A DNA stretch of 64,000 nt from an uncultured Clostridia bacterium (GTDB taxonomy: Bacteria; Bacillota; Clostridia; TANB77; CAG-508), in the NCBI GenBank assembly GCA_934130975.1, contig CAKOYU010000001.1, positions 138,710 through 202,709 on the forward strand. Reading direction: 5' to 3'. The notes under the pieces were generated by a model. It saw nothing but the letters and a program-made list of their open reading frames with translations. It made no database searches and was not told the origin of the DNA. Positions 25,796 through 33,437 of this stretch are shown here, one piece after another. The position numbers and the translations under genes were made by a program. Position 1 is the stretch's first letter, and the number at the start of each line of letters is the position of its first letter.

Positions 25796-26299
25796 ATGGA
25801 TGAAAAAAAATTAAGAAGATTATTAAATTTATTAATTTTAATAAGTGTTGTTATTTTTATAATAATAAGTTTTATCTTACCACAAATTAGAAAAAGTAAA
25901 TCAAGTGAAAAGTATATAATTGAAGGAAAAGAAAGTATTAAATCAGAAAGCTCTGAAGTAAGTCAAACTGACGAAGTAAAAGCTGAAGAAACTTGGGATA
26001 TATCCAAAAATCAAGATAAGAGTGTTATTGCAAAATGGACATCGAAGGATCAAACACTTACTATTTCTGGAACAGGAGCTATTAAAAGCTATACCTATGG
26101 TGATGTTGATTATAGAAATTCTCAGTATACAGAATTGATAAAAAAAGCTGTAATAAGTAATGGGGTAACTAACATAGGATATAAAACTTTTGCTGATTGT
26201 AGTAATATGCAAAGTATAAGTATTGCTAATAGCGTGAAGGATATAGATTTATATGCGTTTGCACGGTTGCAAATCTTTAATAAGTGTACAACTACCTGA
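25796..26299 (+). CDS. BspA-like LRR/dockerin surface protein, N-terminal part before frameshift
   Basis: This is the first part of a surface protein whose frame is broken near 26262. It starts after AAGGGAGAAT with a basic N-terminus and a membrane segment (about residues 11-30), a signal anchor. A linker leads into a BspA-type repeat (WTSKDQTLTISGTGAIKSY, VTNIGYKTFADCSNMQSISI). The frame then runs out as 13 unrelated residues after DIDLYAF. In the +1 frame the repeat continues as HGCKSLISVQLPDN, so one extra base (the G after GCGTTT) explains the break. It may be a real pseudogene or a sequence error. Confidence 0.75.
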   Translation: MDEKKLRRLLNLLILISVVIFIIISFILPQIRKSKSSEKYIIEGKESIKSESSEVSQTDEVKAEETWDISKNQDKSVIAKWTSKDQTLTISGTGAIKSYTYGDVDYRNSQYTELIKKAVISNGVTNIGYKTFADCSNMQSISIANSVKDIDLYAFARLQIFNKCTTT

Positions 26300-28211
26300 T
26301 AATATAACAAAAATAGGAAAATATGCATTTTCGGGTTGTAGTAAGATGACTGAATTTGTTATTCCAGCGACAGTAACTGAGTTAGGAGAGAATGCATGGC
26401 CATCAAGTGCTAAAATATATGTACAAGCTGATAGTGAAGGGCATAGAGTTCTAGAAGAAAGCAAGAAAATTTACTTTTTGAATGGAGAAGCCAAAAATGT
26501 TACAACAAATTATGCGATTAAAAATGAAGAATTATGGGATATTTCTGCTAAAAAAGATGGAAGTGCTACAGCAATATGGAATTTAGAAAATAAATCATTA
26601 ACTATCAGTGGAAAAGGAAAAATTGGAGCCTTAGGATACGAAGATAATGAAGGAAAATGGATTGAGCATAAATATTGTGCCTATGTAGAGAGTGTGAATA
26701 TAGAAAATGGAATAACAGAAATAGGATACAGAGCATTTTATGATTGTACAGCCTTAAATACTGTAAGTATACCAGATAGTGTTACTAATATAGAAAATGA
26801 AGCATTTTCTTCTTGCATTAAACTAGGAAACATTAATTTGCCTGAGCATTTAGTAAGTATAGGAGATAAAGCATTTTTGTTATGTACTAACTTTACAAAT
26901 GTTAATATTCCTATTAGTGTAACTAGTATAGGGAAAATGGCATTTGGTTTTTGTAGTGATTTAGAGAGTATAAATGTTAATGATAAGAATAGCAAGTATG
27001 CAAGTAAGGATGGAGTTTTATTTACAAAAGGAATGTCAGAATTAATAACATATCCCATTAATAATGCTAGAGAGCAATATATAATTCCGTATGGTGTAAA
27101 TCAAATAGATGCAATTTCATTCTGGGGCTGTGTGAATTTGAAAAGTGTAAATATTCCTGATACAGTTACAAATATTGATGAATTTGCATTCTATGTGTGT
27201 ATGAATTTGAATAATATTAAAATTCCAGATAGTGTAATAAGTTTTGGGGATAGTTGTTTTTATAAGAAGACTGTTATATATGCTAAAAGTAATAGCAAGG
27301 CGATTGATTATGCCAAACAAAATCAAAATGAATATATAATAGATGATGATGCACCAGTGGCAAATGTTTCAATAATTGAATCATCCAATAAAAGTGCAAT
27401 AGTTAAAATTAATTCAAATGAGGAACTACAACAAGTTAATGGGTGGGCATTATCATCTGATCAATTGACATTAGCAAAAACTTATACAGAAAATATTACG
27501 GAAAATATAATTGTAAAAGATTTAGTTGGAAATACAACAAATGTAAAAGTACAAATTACTAATATAGATACAACAGCACCAATAGCACAAGTAAGTTATT
27601 CAACAACAGAATTAACAAGCCAAGATGTAGTTGTTACAATAAAAGTAAATGAAAAAATTCAAGAAGTAGATGGTTGGATACTATCAGCAGATAATTTGAT
27701 TTTAACAAAAACATATACAGCAAATACAACAGAAACTGTAACAATTAAAGATCTTGCTGGAAATACGATTACAGTAACTATAAGAGTAAATAATATAGAT
27801 AAAACAGATCCAGATCCAACTCCAACATTCGAACTAAAACAATATCAAATAAAAGACAATTATATTGTAAAAATAAAGCCAAAAACGAAATATAGAGATT
27901 TTATTAAAGTCATAGAAACAAATCTAAAATATACAATAAAAGAAAAAGATAAAGAAATAAGTGGAGAAGACTTAATAAAAACAGGCCAAACATTAACGAC
28001 AGAAGATGGACATACATATACATTAGTAGTAATAGGCGATTTAAGTGGAGATGGAAAAATAGGACTAGTTGAATTAGCAAGAATTTCCAAAATAGGCGCA
28101 GGAAAAGAAACAGACGTAAAAGAGATAGAAAAAATGGCAATAGATGTAAATACGGATGGAAAGATAAATATAATAGATTTGGCAGCAATATCAAAATATG
28201 CAGCAGAATGA
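26253..28211 (+). CDS. BspA-like LRR/dockerin surface protein, C-terminal part after frameshift
   Basis: The continuation of the preceding frame; the true coding starts near 26263 with HGCKSLISVQLP. It holds about eight LRR_5 (BspA-type) repeats of the form IPDSVTNIEN-AFSSCIKL, a second WDISAKKDGSATAIWNLE repeat domain, then two tandem Ig-like domains (NGWALSSDQLTLAKTY and DGWILSADNLILTKTY) and a C-terminal type I dockerin with two calcium loops (GDLSGDGKIGLVELARISK and DVNTDGKINIIDLAAISK). Such proteins sit on the cell surface and bind host or substrate; the dockerin would need a cohesin partner, not seen here. The apparent start codon at 26253 has no ribosome binding site. Confidence 0.78.
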   Translation: MRLHGCKSLISVQLPDNITKIGKYAFSGCSKMTEFVIPATVTELGENAWPSSAKIYVQADSEGHRVLEESKKIYFLNGEAKNVTTNYAIKNEELWDISAKKDGSATAIWNLENKSLTISGKGKIGALGYEDNEGKWIEHKYCAYVESVNIENGITEIGYRAFYDCTALNTVSIPDSVTNIENEAFSSCIKLGNINLPEHLVSIGDKAFLLCTNFTNVNIPISVTSIGKMAFGFCSDLESINVNDKNSKYASKDGVLFTKGMSELITYPINNAREQYIIPYGVNQIDAISFWGCVNLKSVNIPDTVTNIDEFAFYVCMNLNNIKIPDSVISFGDSCFYKKTVIYAKSNSKAIDYAKQNQNEYIIDDDAPVANVSIIESSNKSAIVKINSNEELQQVNGWALSSDQLTLAKTYTENITENIIVKDLVGNTTNVKVQITNIDTTAPIAQVSYSTTELTSQDVVVTIKVNEKIQEVDGWILSADNLILTKTYTANTTETVTIKDLAGNTITVTIRVNNIDKTDPDPTPTFELKQYQIKDNYIVKIKPKTKYRDFIKVIETNLKYTIKEKDKEISGEDLIKTGQTLTTEDGHTYTLVVIGDLSGDGKIGLVELARISKIGAGKETDVKEIEKMAIDVNTDGKINIIDLAAISKYAAE

Positions 28212-28212
28212 C

Positions 28213-28240
28213 AAAGGACCGGTTCTTTCCGGTCCTTTTA
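28213..28240 (+). terminator. GC-rich terminator built from a GGACCGG repeat
   Basis: AAAGGACCGG and CCGGTCCTTT pair perfectly around TTCTTT and are followed by TTAG. The sequence is one copy of the dispersed repeat family. An adjacent copy at 28245-28266 (GGGAC...GTCCC) forms a second hairpin. Confidence 0.75.
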
Positions 28241-28274
28241 GTTTGGGACGGAACAGAACCAGTCCCATTGGTTC

Positions 28275-28610
28275 CTAACTGATTAAAAGTAAGACTAATG
28301 CTAGAAATAATCCTTCATCTTTTACTTCTTCTTTATACAGAAAAAATAAGAGACTAAGAATAAGAACATCATCAAAATAAAGTTTTATTCCAAATAAATC
28401 AAGCCAGACATCTTCGTTATCAGAAGAAGTTGAGCGATTAGGAGTGGAAGGGGAAGAAGTTTCAGAACAGATAGCTTGAGGAGGCGGTGATGGTTTTGGA
28501 GTAAAATGTTGCATATTTTGATAATTATAATTGGGAATATAGTTATTTCTGTAATTATTATAAAAATAAGGCCTTCTATTATATGGATTAAAATATGAAG
28601 AAATAGGCAT
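28275..28610 (-). CDS. Unknown small protein, Asn/Tyr/Pro-rich with C-terminal membrane segment
   Basis: A 111-residue protein. The first 60 residues are rich in Asn, Tyr, Pro and Ser, as in many spore-coat or spore-associated proteins. The rest (LFGIKLYFDDVLILSLLFFL, then a charged EEVKDEG and a second hydrophobic stretch) suggests membrane association by two short helices. The start follows AAGGAG. It is the second gene of a two-gene minus-strand unit with the next entry. I do not know its function; a sporulation link is inferred from composition and from a sigma-E-like promoter upstream of the unit. Confidence 0.65.
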   Translation of the reverse strand: MPISSYFNPYNRRPYFYNNYRNNYIPNYNYQNMQHFTPKPSPPPQAICSETSSPSTPNRSTSSDNEDVWLDLFGIKLYFDDVLILSLLFFLYKEEVKDEGLFLALVLLLIS

Positions 28611-28634
28611 AATTTACTCCTTTCTAGTTATTAT

Positions 28635-29096
28635 TTATTTTTGATTTTGTGGATTATTATTATCTTTGTTCATGAATTCAGCAATTTTTGAAACGTTTAA
28701 TAGATTTACATATTGATCTAATTTATCTTTTTTGCTATCACGTAGGTAAGGCTTTAAAGAATAAAGTAAATTGGCTCTAGGATCATTTTTGTTATTCATG
28801 TTTTCCATAATTGATTTCATTTTCATGATAGTATTTACATCAAAATTAAAATTACTACTATTATTGGTTGAGTTATTAGAATTTGTATTTATTTGACCTT
28901 GAGCAGAAGAGTTTAACATATTATTTAAATTATTAATCATTTCTGGAGAAACTTGATTAAGTAAATTACTTAAATCTGGAGAATTACTATTTGAACTTGT
29001 ATTATTATTTAGCATTTGTTTTATATCATCAGGGATATTACCACTATCAACCATCTTTTTTACATTAGCAAATAAATCATCCATATTATTAGACAT
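28635..29096 (-). CDS. Unknown Asn/Ser-rich protein, possibly sporulation-linked
   Basis: A 153-residue soluble protein. The N-terminal two thirds are Asn/Ser-rich with amphipathic helices (MDDLFANVKKMVDSGNIP, LSNLLNQVSPEMINNLNNML). The C-terminal third reads ANLLYSLKPYLRDSKKDKLD followed by QYVNLLNVSKIAEFM, a pattern I associate with small clostridial proteins of unknown role. It starts after GAGGTGATTGT and is followed 24 bases later by the 28275-28610 gene, so the two are co-transcribed. Confidence 0.65.
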   Translation of the reverse strand: MSNNMDDLFANVKKMVDSGNIPDDIKQMLNNNTSSNSNSPDLSNLLNQVSPEMINNLNNMLNSSAQGQINTNSNNSTNNSSNFNFDVNTIMKMKSIMENMNNKNDPRANLLYSLKPYLRDSKKDKLDQYVNLLNVSKIAEFMNKDNNNPQNQK

Positions 29097-29132
29097 ACAA
29101 TCACCTCTGAATAGCTTATGTTATATACTTTT

Positions 29133-29162
29133 ATTATATGTTACTAAAATTGAAAATGTGAA
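29133..29162 (-). promoter_or_regulatory. Possible sigma-E-like promoter of the 28.3-29.1 kb unit
   Basis: On the minus strand TTCACATT, 14 bases and CATATAAT resemble the mother-cell sigma-E pattern (GTCATATT, 13-15 bases, CATACAAT). The -10 box also contains TATAAT, so a sigma-A reading is possible. Confidence 0.35.
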
Positions 29163-29310
29163 AATTTATTTACAAAATCTTGAAGAAATGATATAATTAT
29201 GTAGATTTCTTAAAATGTAAAGAAAGGGTGTTACTTTTTTGATAAATTGAAAGTAAGTAACATAATATTTTTACTATGAGGCAATCAAATATGTTTAGGA
29301 GGACAGTCAC

Positions 29311-29997
29311 ATGAAAAAATCAGTTAAAGATGACAATGTAATACTTAGAATGGAAAAAACGGAAGAAGAACGGAATATTTTTGGAAAATATAACAAAGTT
29401 GTTATAATAGGACAAGTATTTAAAGAAATAACAACTCAAGAAATTAATAGTAAAGTATTTTATAAAACTATTATTAAAGTGTTGAGGAATAGTGACAAAA
29501 AAGATTATATTCCGGTTTTAATTCCAAAAGAATTATTTAAAGAAGAAATGGAAGAAAAATGGATCGTTATTGCAGGAGAAATTAGAACATATATTAAAAA
29601 TCATGTAAAAACTACATTTTTATATGTTCGACAGTTAGAAATCTTTAATGATGAGGCAGATTTATCAGAGCCTAAAGACACAAATATAGCATATTTAAAA
29701 GGCTATCTTTGTCAAAAACCATATTATAAAATTTTAAAAAGAGAAGGCAAAAATGATGTGGAAATAGTAGGGTTTTGTATTGCAGTACATAGAAACTACG
29801 GAAAGGGCAACCAGATAAAAACGGATTATATTCAATGTGTTGCATGGAGAAGAAACGATGTAGAACAAATAAAAAAAATTGAAATGGGACATATGCTAAA
29901 AATATACGGCAGATTCCAAAGTAGATTCTTTTTTAAGGCTACAAGTGAAATAAATGTAACACAGGTAGGTGAGGTTTCTATTACAGAAATATGCTGA
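29311..29997 (+). CDS. Tandem OB-fold, SSB-like protein (copy 1)
   Basis: A 228-residue protein with two OB-fold halves, about residues 28-115 and 125-228. The second half reads YLKGYLCQKPYYKILKREGK, IVGFCIAVHR, YIQCVAWRRNDVEQIKKIEMGHMLKIYGRFQSR, which resembles SSB/PriB folds. The tandem-OB protein at 45.2 kb has the same plan (VLIGFVCKKPIYRQ, IAWGRNARFCQNLEVGAQVKIIGRVQSR, each in part), so the two are paralogs. It lacks the usual acidic SSB C-terminal tip. Single-strand DNA binding is probable but not certain. The start follows TAGGAGGACAGTCAC. Confidence 0.7.
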   Translation: MKKSVKDDNVILRMEKTEEERNIFGKYNKVVIIGQVFKEITTQEINSKVFYKTIIKVLRNSDKKDYIPVLIPKELFKEEMEEKWIVIAGEIRTYIKNHVKTTFLYVRQLEIFNDEADLSEPKDTNIAYLKGYLCQKPYYKILKREGKNDVEIVGFCIAVHRNYGKGNQIKTDYIQCVAWRRNDVEQIKKIEMGHMLKIYGRFQSRFFFKATSEINVTQVGEVSITEIC

Positions 29998-30016
29998 AAA
30001 ATAGTAAAAATAATAA

Positions 30017-30045
30017 AGAGGGACAAATTATGTCCCTCTTAAAAA
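30017..30045 (+). terminator. Terminator after the OB-fold gene
   Basis: AGAGGGACA and TGTCCCTCT form a perfect 9-bp stem; the trailing tract is T-poor (TTAAAAAC), so it is a weaker example. Confidence 0.6.
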
Positions 30046-30078
30046 CATTATACAATTTGTTAAAAAAACTTGTAATTT

Positions 30079-30085
30079 TCGACAA
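30079..30085. promoter_or_regulatory. Candidate Spo0A box upstream of spoIIE
   Basis: TTCGACA is the reverse complement of TGTCGAA, the consensus 0A box. It lies 169 bases upstream of the spoIIE ATG with an AT-rich -10-like TATAAT just after it (30089-30094). A seven-base match can arise by chance. Confidence 0.4.
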
Positions 30086-30253
30086 TATATAATAAAATAT
30101 AAAGCGCAAAACCAAAGAAAATAATATAAAAAAAATATATATATCACAAAATGTAAAAAACTTTTTTATAGTAAAGTACTAAAAAAGACAAAAAAAACAA
30201 AAGAAAAGGATTAAAATATTGCTATATTATGAAAAGTTTATGAGGTGGTAAGG

Positions 30254-32632
30254 ATGTTAAAAAACTTATTTAATATAAAAAATATAATTATATATATAAT
30301 TGCGTTTATGATATCAACAATTGGAATGGGACAAGCAGTATCTCCATTTAGTATAGCAATAGTAGCTGCTAGCTTGGCTAGTGGAATACCTGCTATAATA
30401 GTAGTAATTGCAGGCCTTATTGGAAACTTTATAGGAGTTGGAGCAATTGGAACATTAAATTATATATTAATAATATTAATGTTACTAATAACAATGTGTA
30501 TAAAACCTCCAAAAGAAAATGATCAATATAAAAATGAACAAATACAAATTTCAGGACATGTTTTTATAAGTATACTATTAGTAATGATTGCAAAATTAAT
30601 ATTAACGAGATTTACAGTGGCAGATATGTTATTACATGTTACGCTTGCAATATTCTCTGTAGTATTTTATAAGATATTTGTAAATTCATTAGTTGTAATA
30701 CAGGATATAACTGAAAAAAATGCATTTTCAATAGAAGAAGTAATTGGGGCTAGTCTATTAGTTTCAATAGCTTTTTCAGCGTTTGGGGACTTTTCTATAT
30801 TAGGGCTATCAATTCGAAATATCTTAAGCATACTTATAGTATTAATATTAGGATGGAAAAATGGAGTACTAGTTGGAGCAACAGCAGGAGTAACAATAGG
30901 TGTAACCTTAGGGATAATTGCACAAAGTGAACCAATGATAGTTGCCGTATATGCTCTTTCTGGAATGATTGCGGGATTATTAAATAGATTTGGAAAAATA
31001 GGGGTAATTGTAGGATTTCTTGCAGGAAATGGAATTTTACTATATGCATCAAAAGGGACTGCAACAGATTTAGTAGTATTTAAAGAAGCGTTAATTGCAT
31101 CATTAGGGCTACTTGCGATTCCAAAATGGGCAGGTATAAATATAGAAGAACTTGTTAAAAGTGACAATATGTTGCCTGAATATAACAAAAGAGGTCTAGA
31201 GCAAAGTAAAGAAACTATAGATCAACTTAATATGGTTTCAGAGACTATAAAAGACATAGCAAGTACATATCAAGAAAAAAATGATACAAATATGTATTTT
31301 AAAAATAGACAAGCATTTATTACAGAATTACTAAATAATTTAGATGGACTTGAAGAAAATATGTTATATGATGATATGACACAAACAGAAGGCAAAATCG
31401 TAAATGAATTATTTGATATTTTATTGGATAAACAAGAAATAGATAGAGAAGATTTATTAAAAACATTTGCAAAATTTAATAACTACATAGTGCAATATAA
31501 TGATGAGAAAATCAGCAAAAGAATGAATAATGATATAGAGCAAATTGTTAAAGCTGTAAATTATGCGTATAAAATAAGTAAATCAAACTTTATATGGGAA
31601 GAAAAAGTTAAATCAAACAAGAAAAATGTACAAGCTCAACTTGATGGAGTTTCTAAAGCAATTTCAAGTATTGCTGTAAAAATGGAAAAAGAAATTAATC
31701 AAGAAAAGGATTTTGATGAAGAAAAAAATAAAGTAATAAAAGCATTAGAAGTAAAGGATATTTTAGTTGATGGTATTGATATAAATAAAAAAGATAATAG
31801 ATATTTTATTGATGTATATTTACAAGAAGATAGTAAAATAAGTGAAAATGCTGATTTTGATAAGATTCAAAAAGTGTTAGAAAAAAGTTTGAACGAAAAA
31901 TTAATGAGAAATGAAGTTAAAATTAAAAAACAAAATAAACAAGGAAGGCGAATAATAAGTTTCTTATCAGCAGACAAATATGTTATACAAATAGGACAAG
32001 CAACTAAAATAAAAAATGATAGTCCAGTATCTGGTGATAGTTTATTGCAAATACGATTAAATGATGGAAAATACTTAGTGGCATTAAGTGATGGAATGGG
32101 AACAGGTCCAGATGCAAGAAAAAGCAGTCAAATAGCAATAAAAATGTTAGAAAGATTATTGATGTCAGGATTTGATAAAGATACATCAATAGATTTAATT
32201 AATACAACAATCATGAATGCAAATGAGGAAATTTTTGCAACATTAGATATTGCAATAGTTGACTTATATAATGGAAAAATTGAATTTATCAAAAATGGAG
32301 CATGTCCTACATATGTAAAAAACAAGAAAAAAGTTCAAATCGTAAAATCTTTGAGTTTGCCAGCTGGGATTTTGAACAATATTAATTTAACAACATATGA
32401 CAAAGATATTGAAAATCAAGATATTTTGGTAATGTGTAGTGATGGGATTTTAGATGCTAATGTTGAGTATAAGAATAAAGAACTTTGGGTAAAGTATATG
32501 CTAGAAGATATCGAAACTACTAATTGCCAAAAGATTGCAGATTTGCTTTTAAATGAAGCGGTTGATAATAGTTATGGTATTGCAAAAGATGATATGAGTA
32601 TAATTGTTTGTAAACTTGTAAAAAAAGCATAA
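30254..32632 (+). CDS. spoIIE: Stage II sporulation protein E
   Basis: SpoIIE is the membrane PP2C-type phosphatase that dephosphorylates SpoIIAA and so activates sigma-F in the forespore; it also binds FtsZ. The ATG at 30254 follows GAGGTG by about five bases. Residues 1-290 hold about ten membrane helices, 300-570 the coiled regulatory region, and about 590-792 the phosphatase domain with LSDGMGTGPDARKSS and VMCSDGILDANVE, which supply metal-binding aspartates. The 792 residues are typical. It proves that the organism carries the core sporulation programme. Confidence 0.95.
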   Translation: MLKNLFNIKNIIIYIIAFMISTIGMGQAVSPFSIAIVAASLASGIPAIIVVIAGLIGNFIGVGAIGTLNYILIILMLLITMCIKPPKENDQYKNEQIQISGHVFISILLVMIAKLILTRFTVADMLLHVTLAIFSVVFYKIFVNSLVVIQDITEKNAFSIEEVIGASLLVSIAFSAFGDFSILGLSIRNILSILIVLILGWKNGVLVGATAGVTIGVTLGIIAQSEPMIVAVYALSGMIAGLLNRFGKIGVIVGFLAGNGILLYASKGTATDLVVFKEALIASLGLLAIPKWAGINIEELVKSDNMLPEYNKRGLEQSKETIDQLNMVSETIKDIASTYQEKNDTNMYFKNRQAFITELLNNLDGLEENMLYDDMTQTEGKIVNELFDILLDKQEIDREDLLKTFAKFNNYIVQYNDEKISKRMNNDIEQIVKAVNYAYKISKSNFIWEEKVKSNKKNVQAQLDGVSKAISSIAVKMEKEINQEKDFDEEKNKVIKALEVKDILVDGIDINKKDNRYFIDVYLQEDSKISENADFDKIQKVLEKSLNEKLMRNEVKIKKQNKQGRRIISFLSADKYVIQIGQATKIKNDSPVSGDSLLQIRLNDGKYLVALSDGMGTGPDARKSSQIAIKMLERLLMSGFDKDTSIDLINTTIMNANEEIFATLDIAIVDLYNGKIEFIKNGACPTYVKNKKKVQIVKSLSLPAGILNNINLTTYDKDIENQDILVMCSDGILDANVEYKNKELWVKYMLEDIETTNCQKIADLLLNEAVDNSYGIAKDDMSIIVCKLVKKA

Positions 32633-32649
32633 ATATTTTTGTGAAATGC

Positions 32650-32678
32650 TTGAAATTATTAAAACAGTAGTATATAAT
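32650..32678 (+). promoter_or_regulatory. Sigma-A promoter of the small-gene pair
   Basis: TTGAAA, 17 bases, TATAAT, 32 bases before the ATG at 32711. Confidence 0.7.
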
Positions 32679-32710
32679 TTTTTTGTACAGATGAATTAAG
32701 GAGGATTATT

Positions 32711-32869
32711 ATGGGAGAAAATACAGTAGAAACAACAGAAAGAAGTTTACTTGAGAAAAAATTGAAAAGCAGAGACGAATTGAAGACTAATTTAGAAAAA
32801 GAATTTAGTGAAAGAACAGAAAAATATAAACAAATGCTAGAAAGCGAATCTACAAAAGATGAACGATGA
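32711..32869 (+). CDS. Unknown 52-residue coiled-coil protein
   Basis: A short gene below usual ORF cut-offs. ATG follows AAGGAGGATTATT, with a consensus-like promoter upstream and the next gene 14 bases downstream, so it is very likely real. The protein is almost all charged and helical (ERSLLEKKLKSRDELKTNLE, then KEFSERTEKYKQMLESE), a single coiled coil. No function is recognised. The pairing with the following helical gene resembles the unrelated-looking pair at 56.4-57.4 kb. Confidence 0.65.
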   Translation: MGENTVETTERSLLEKKLKSRDELKTNLEKEFSERTEKYKQMLESESTKDER

Positions 32870-32883
32870 TAGGAGAAAATAAT

Positions 32884-33258
32884 ATGAGAGAAAATACTCA
32901 AGAAAAAGAATTAATAGAAAAAAATGAAGAAAATATATTTGGAAAGATAAAAAATTTCTTTAAAAACTTGTTTGGAAAGAAAGAAGTAGATGTTAATAAT
33001 ATTTCTAATGAAGAGTTAGAAATAGAAATGGAAAAGAGCGAAGATTTTAGAAACAGTATTAGAAATATAGAAGTTGATGCAAATAATATTTTTGAACTTC
33101 AAAGAAGATACCATAGTGGGGAAATCTCTGTTGAAGAATTAACAGAGGAACAGATAGATGTTTTGTGTGATTTATATGATGAACAAATAGCAGATTTAAG
33201 GAAAAGAATTGCATCTATTAATCAGATGATTGACAATTACAAAAATAACAAAAAATAA
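32884..33258 (+). CDS. Unknown small helical protein with basic amphipathic segment
   Basis: The start at 32884 (MRENTQEKELIEK) follows TAGGAGA by eight bases; an in-frame ATG at 32866 overlaps the previous stop and has no ribosome binding site. About 124 residues. Residues about 17-33 are a basic amphipathic helix (IFGKIKNFFKNLFGKK) that could bind membranes or RNA. The rest is acidic helix with ISVEELTEEQIDVLCDLYDE. No known domain. It ends at a strong terminator and forms a two-gene unit with the 52-residue gene. Confidence 0.65.
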   Translation: MRENTQEKELIEKNEENIFGKIKNFFKNLFGKKEVDVNNISNEELEIEMEKSEDFRNSIRNIEVDANNIFELQRRYHSGEISVEELTEEQIDVLCDLYDEQIADLRKRIASINQMIDNYKNNKK

Positions 33259-33263
33259 TATAT

Positions 33264-33298
33264 AACAAGAGTATAATTTTGTACTCTTGTTTTTTTGA
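33264..33298 (+). terminator. Terminator of the small-gene pair
   Basis: AACAAGAGTA and TACTCTTGTT form a perfect 10-bp stem followed by seven T residues. Confidence 0.85.
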
Positions 33299-33328
33299 TT
33301 ACAACTTTTAAATTATTAAATAATATAC

Positions 33329-33357
33329 TTGTAACTTAAAAAATTTTGTGATATATT
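33329..33357 (+). promoter_or_regulatory. Sigma-A-like promoter of the WG-repeat gene
   Basis: TTGTAA, 17 bases, TATATT, about 80 bases before the start. Confidence 0.5.
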
Positions 33358-33437
33358 ATACATGTAGAAAAATATAATAAAAGAGATGTTTATAGGTTTA
33401 GCTATAAAACCTAAATAAAATTGAAGGAATGGAAAAT

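Noticed and set aside
26255..26270. Programmed +1 frameshift in the BspA-like gene
   Set aside because: No slippery sequence, stop codon at the shift or stimulatory structure is apparent; a mutation or sequencing error is simpler.
30100..30244. Additional small RNA or ORF before spoIIE
   Set aside because: The stretch is AT-rich with no ribosome binding site plus ORF and no terminator-like hairpin.
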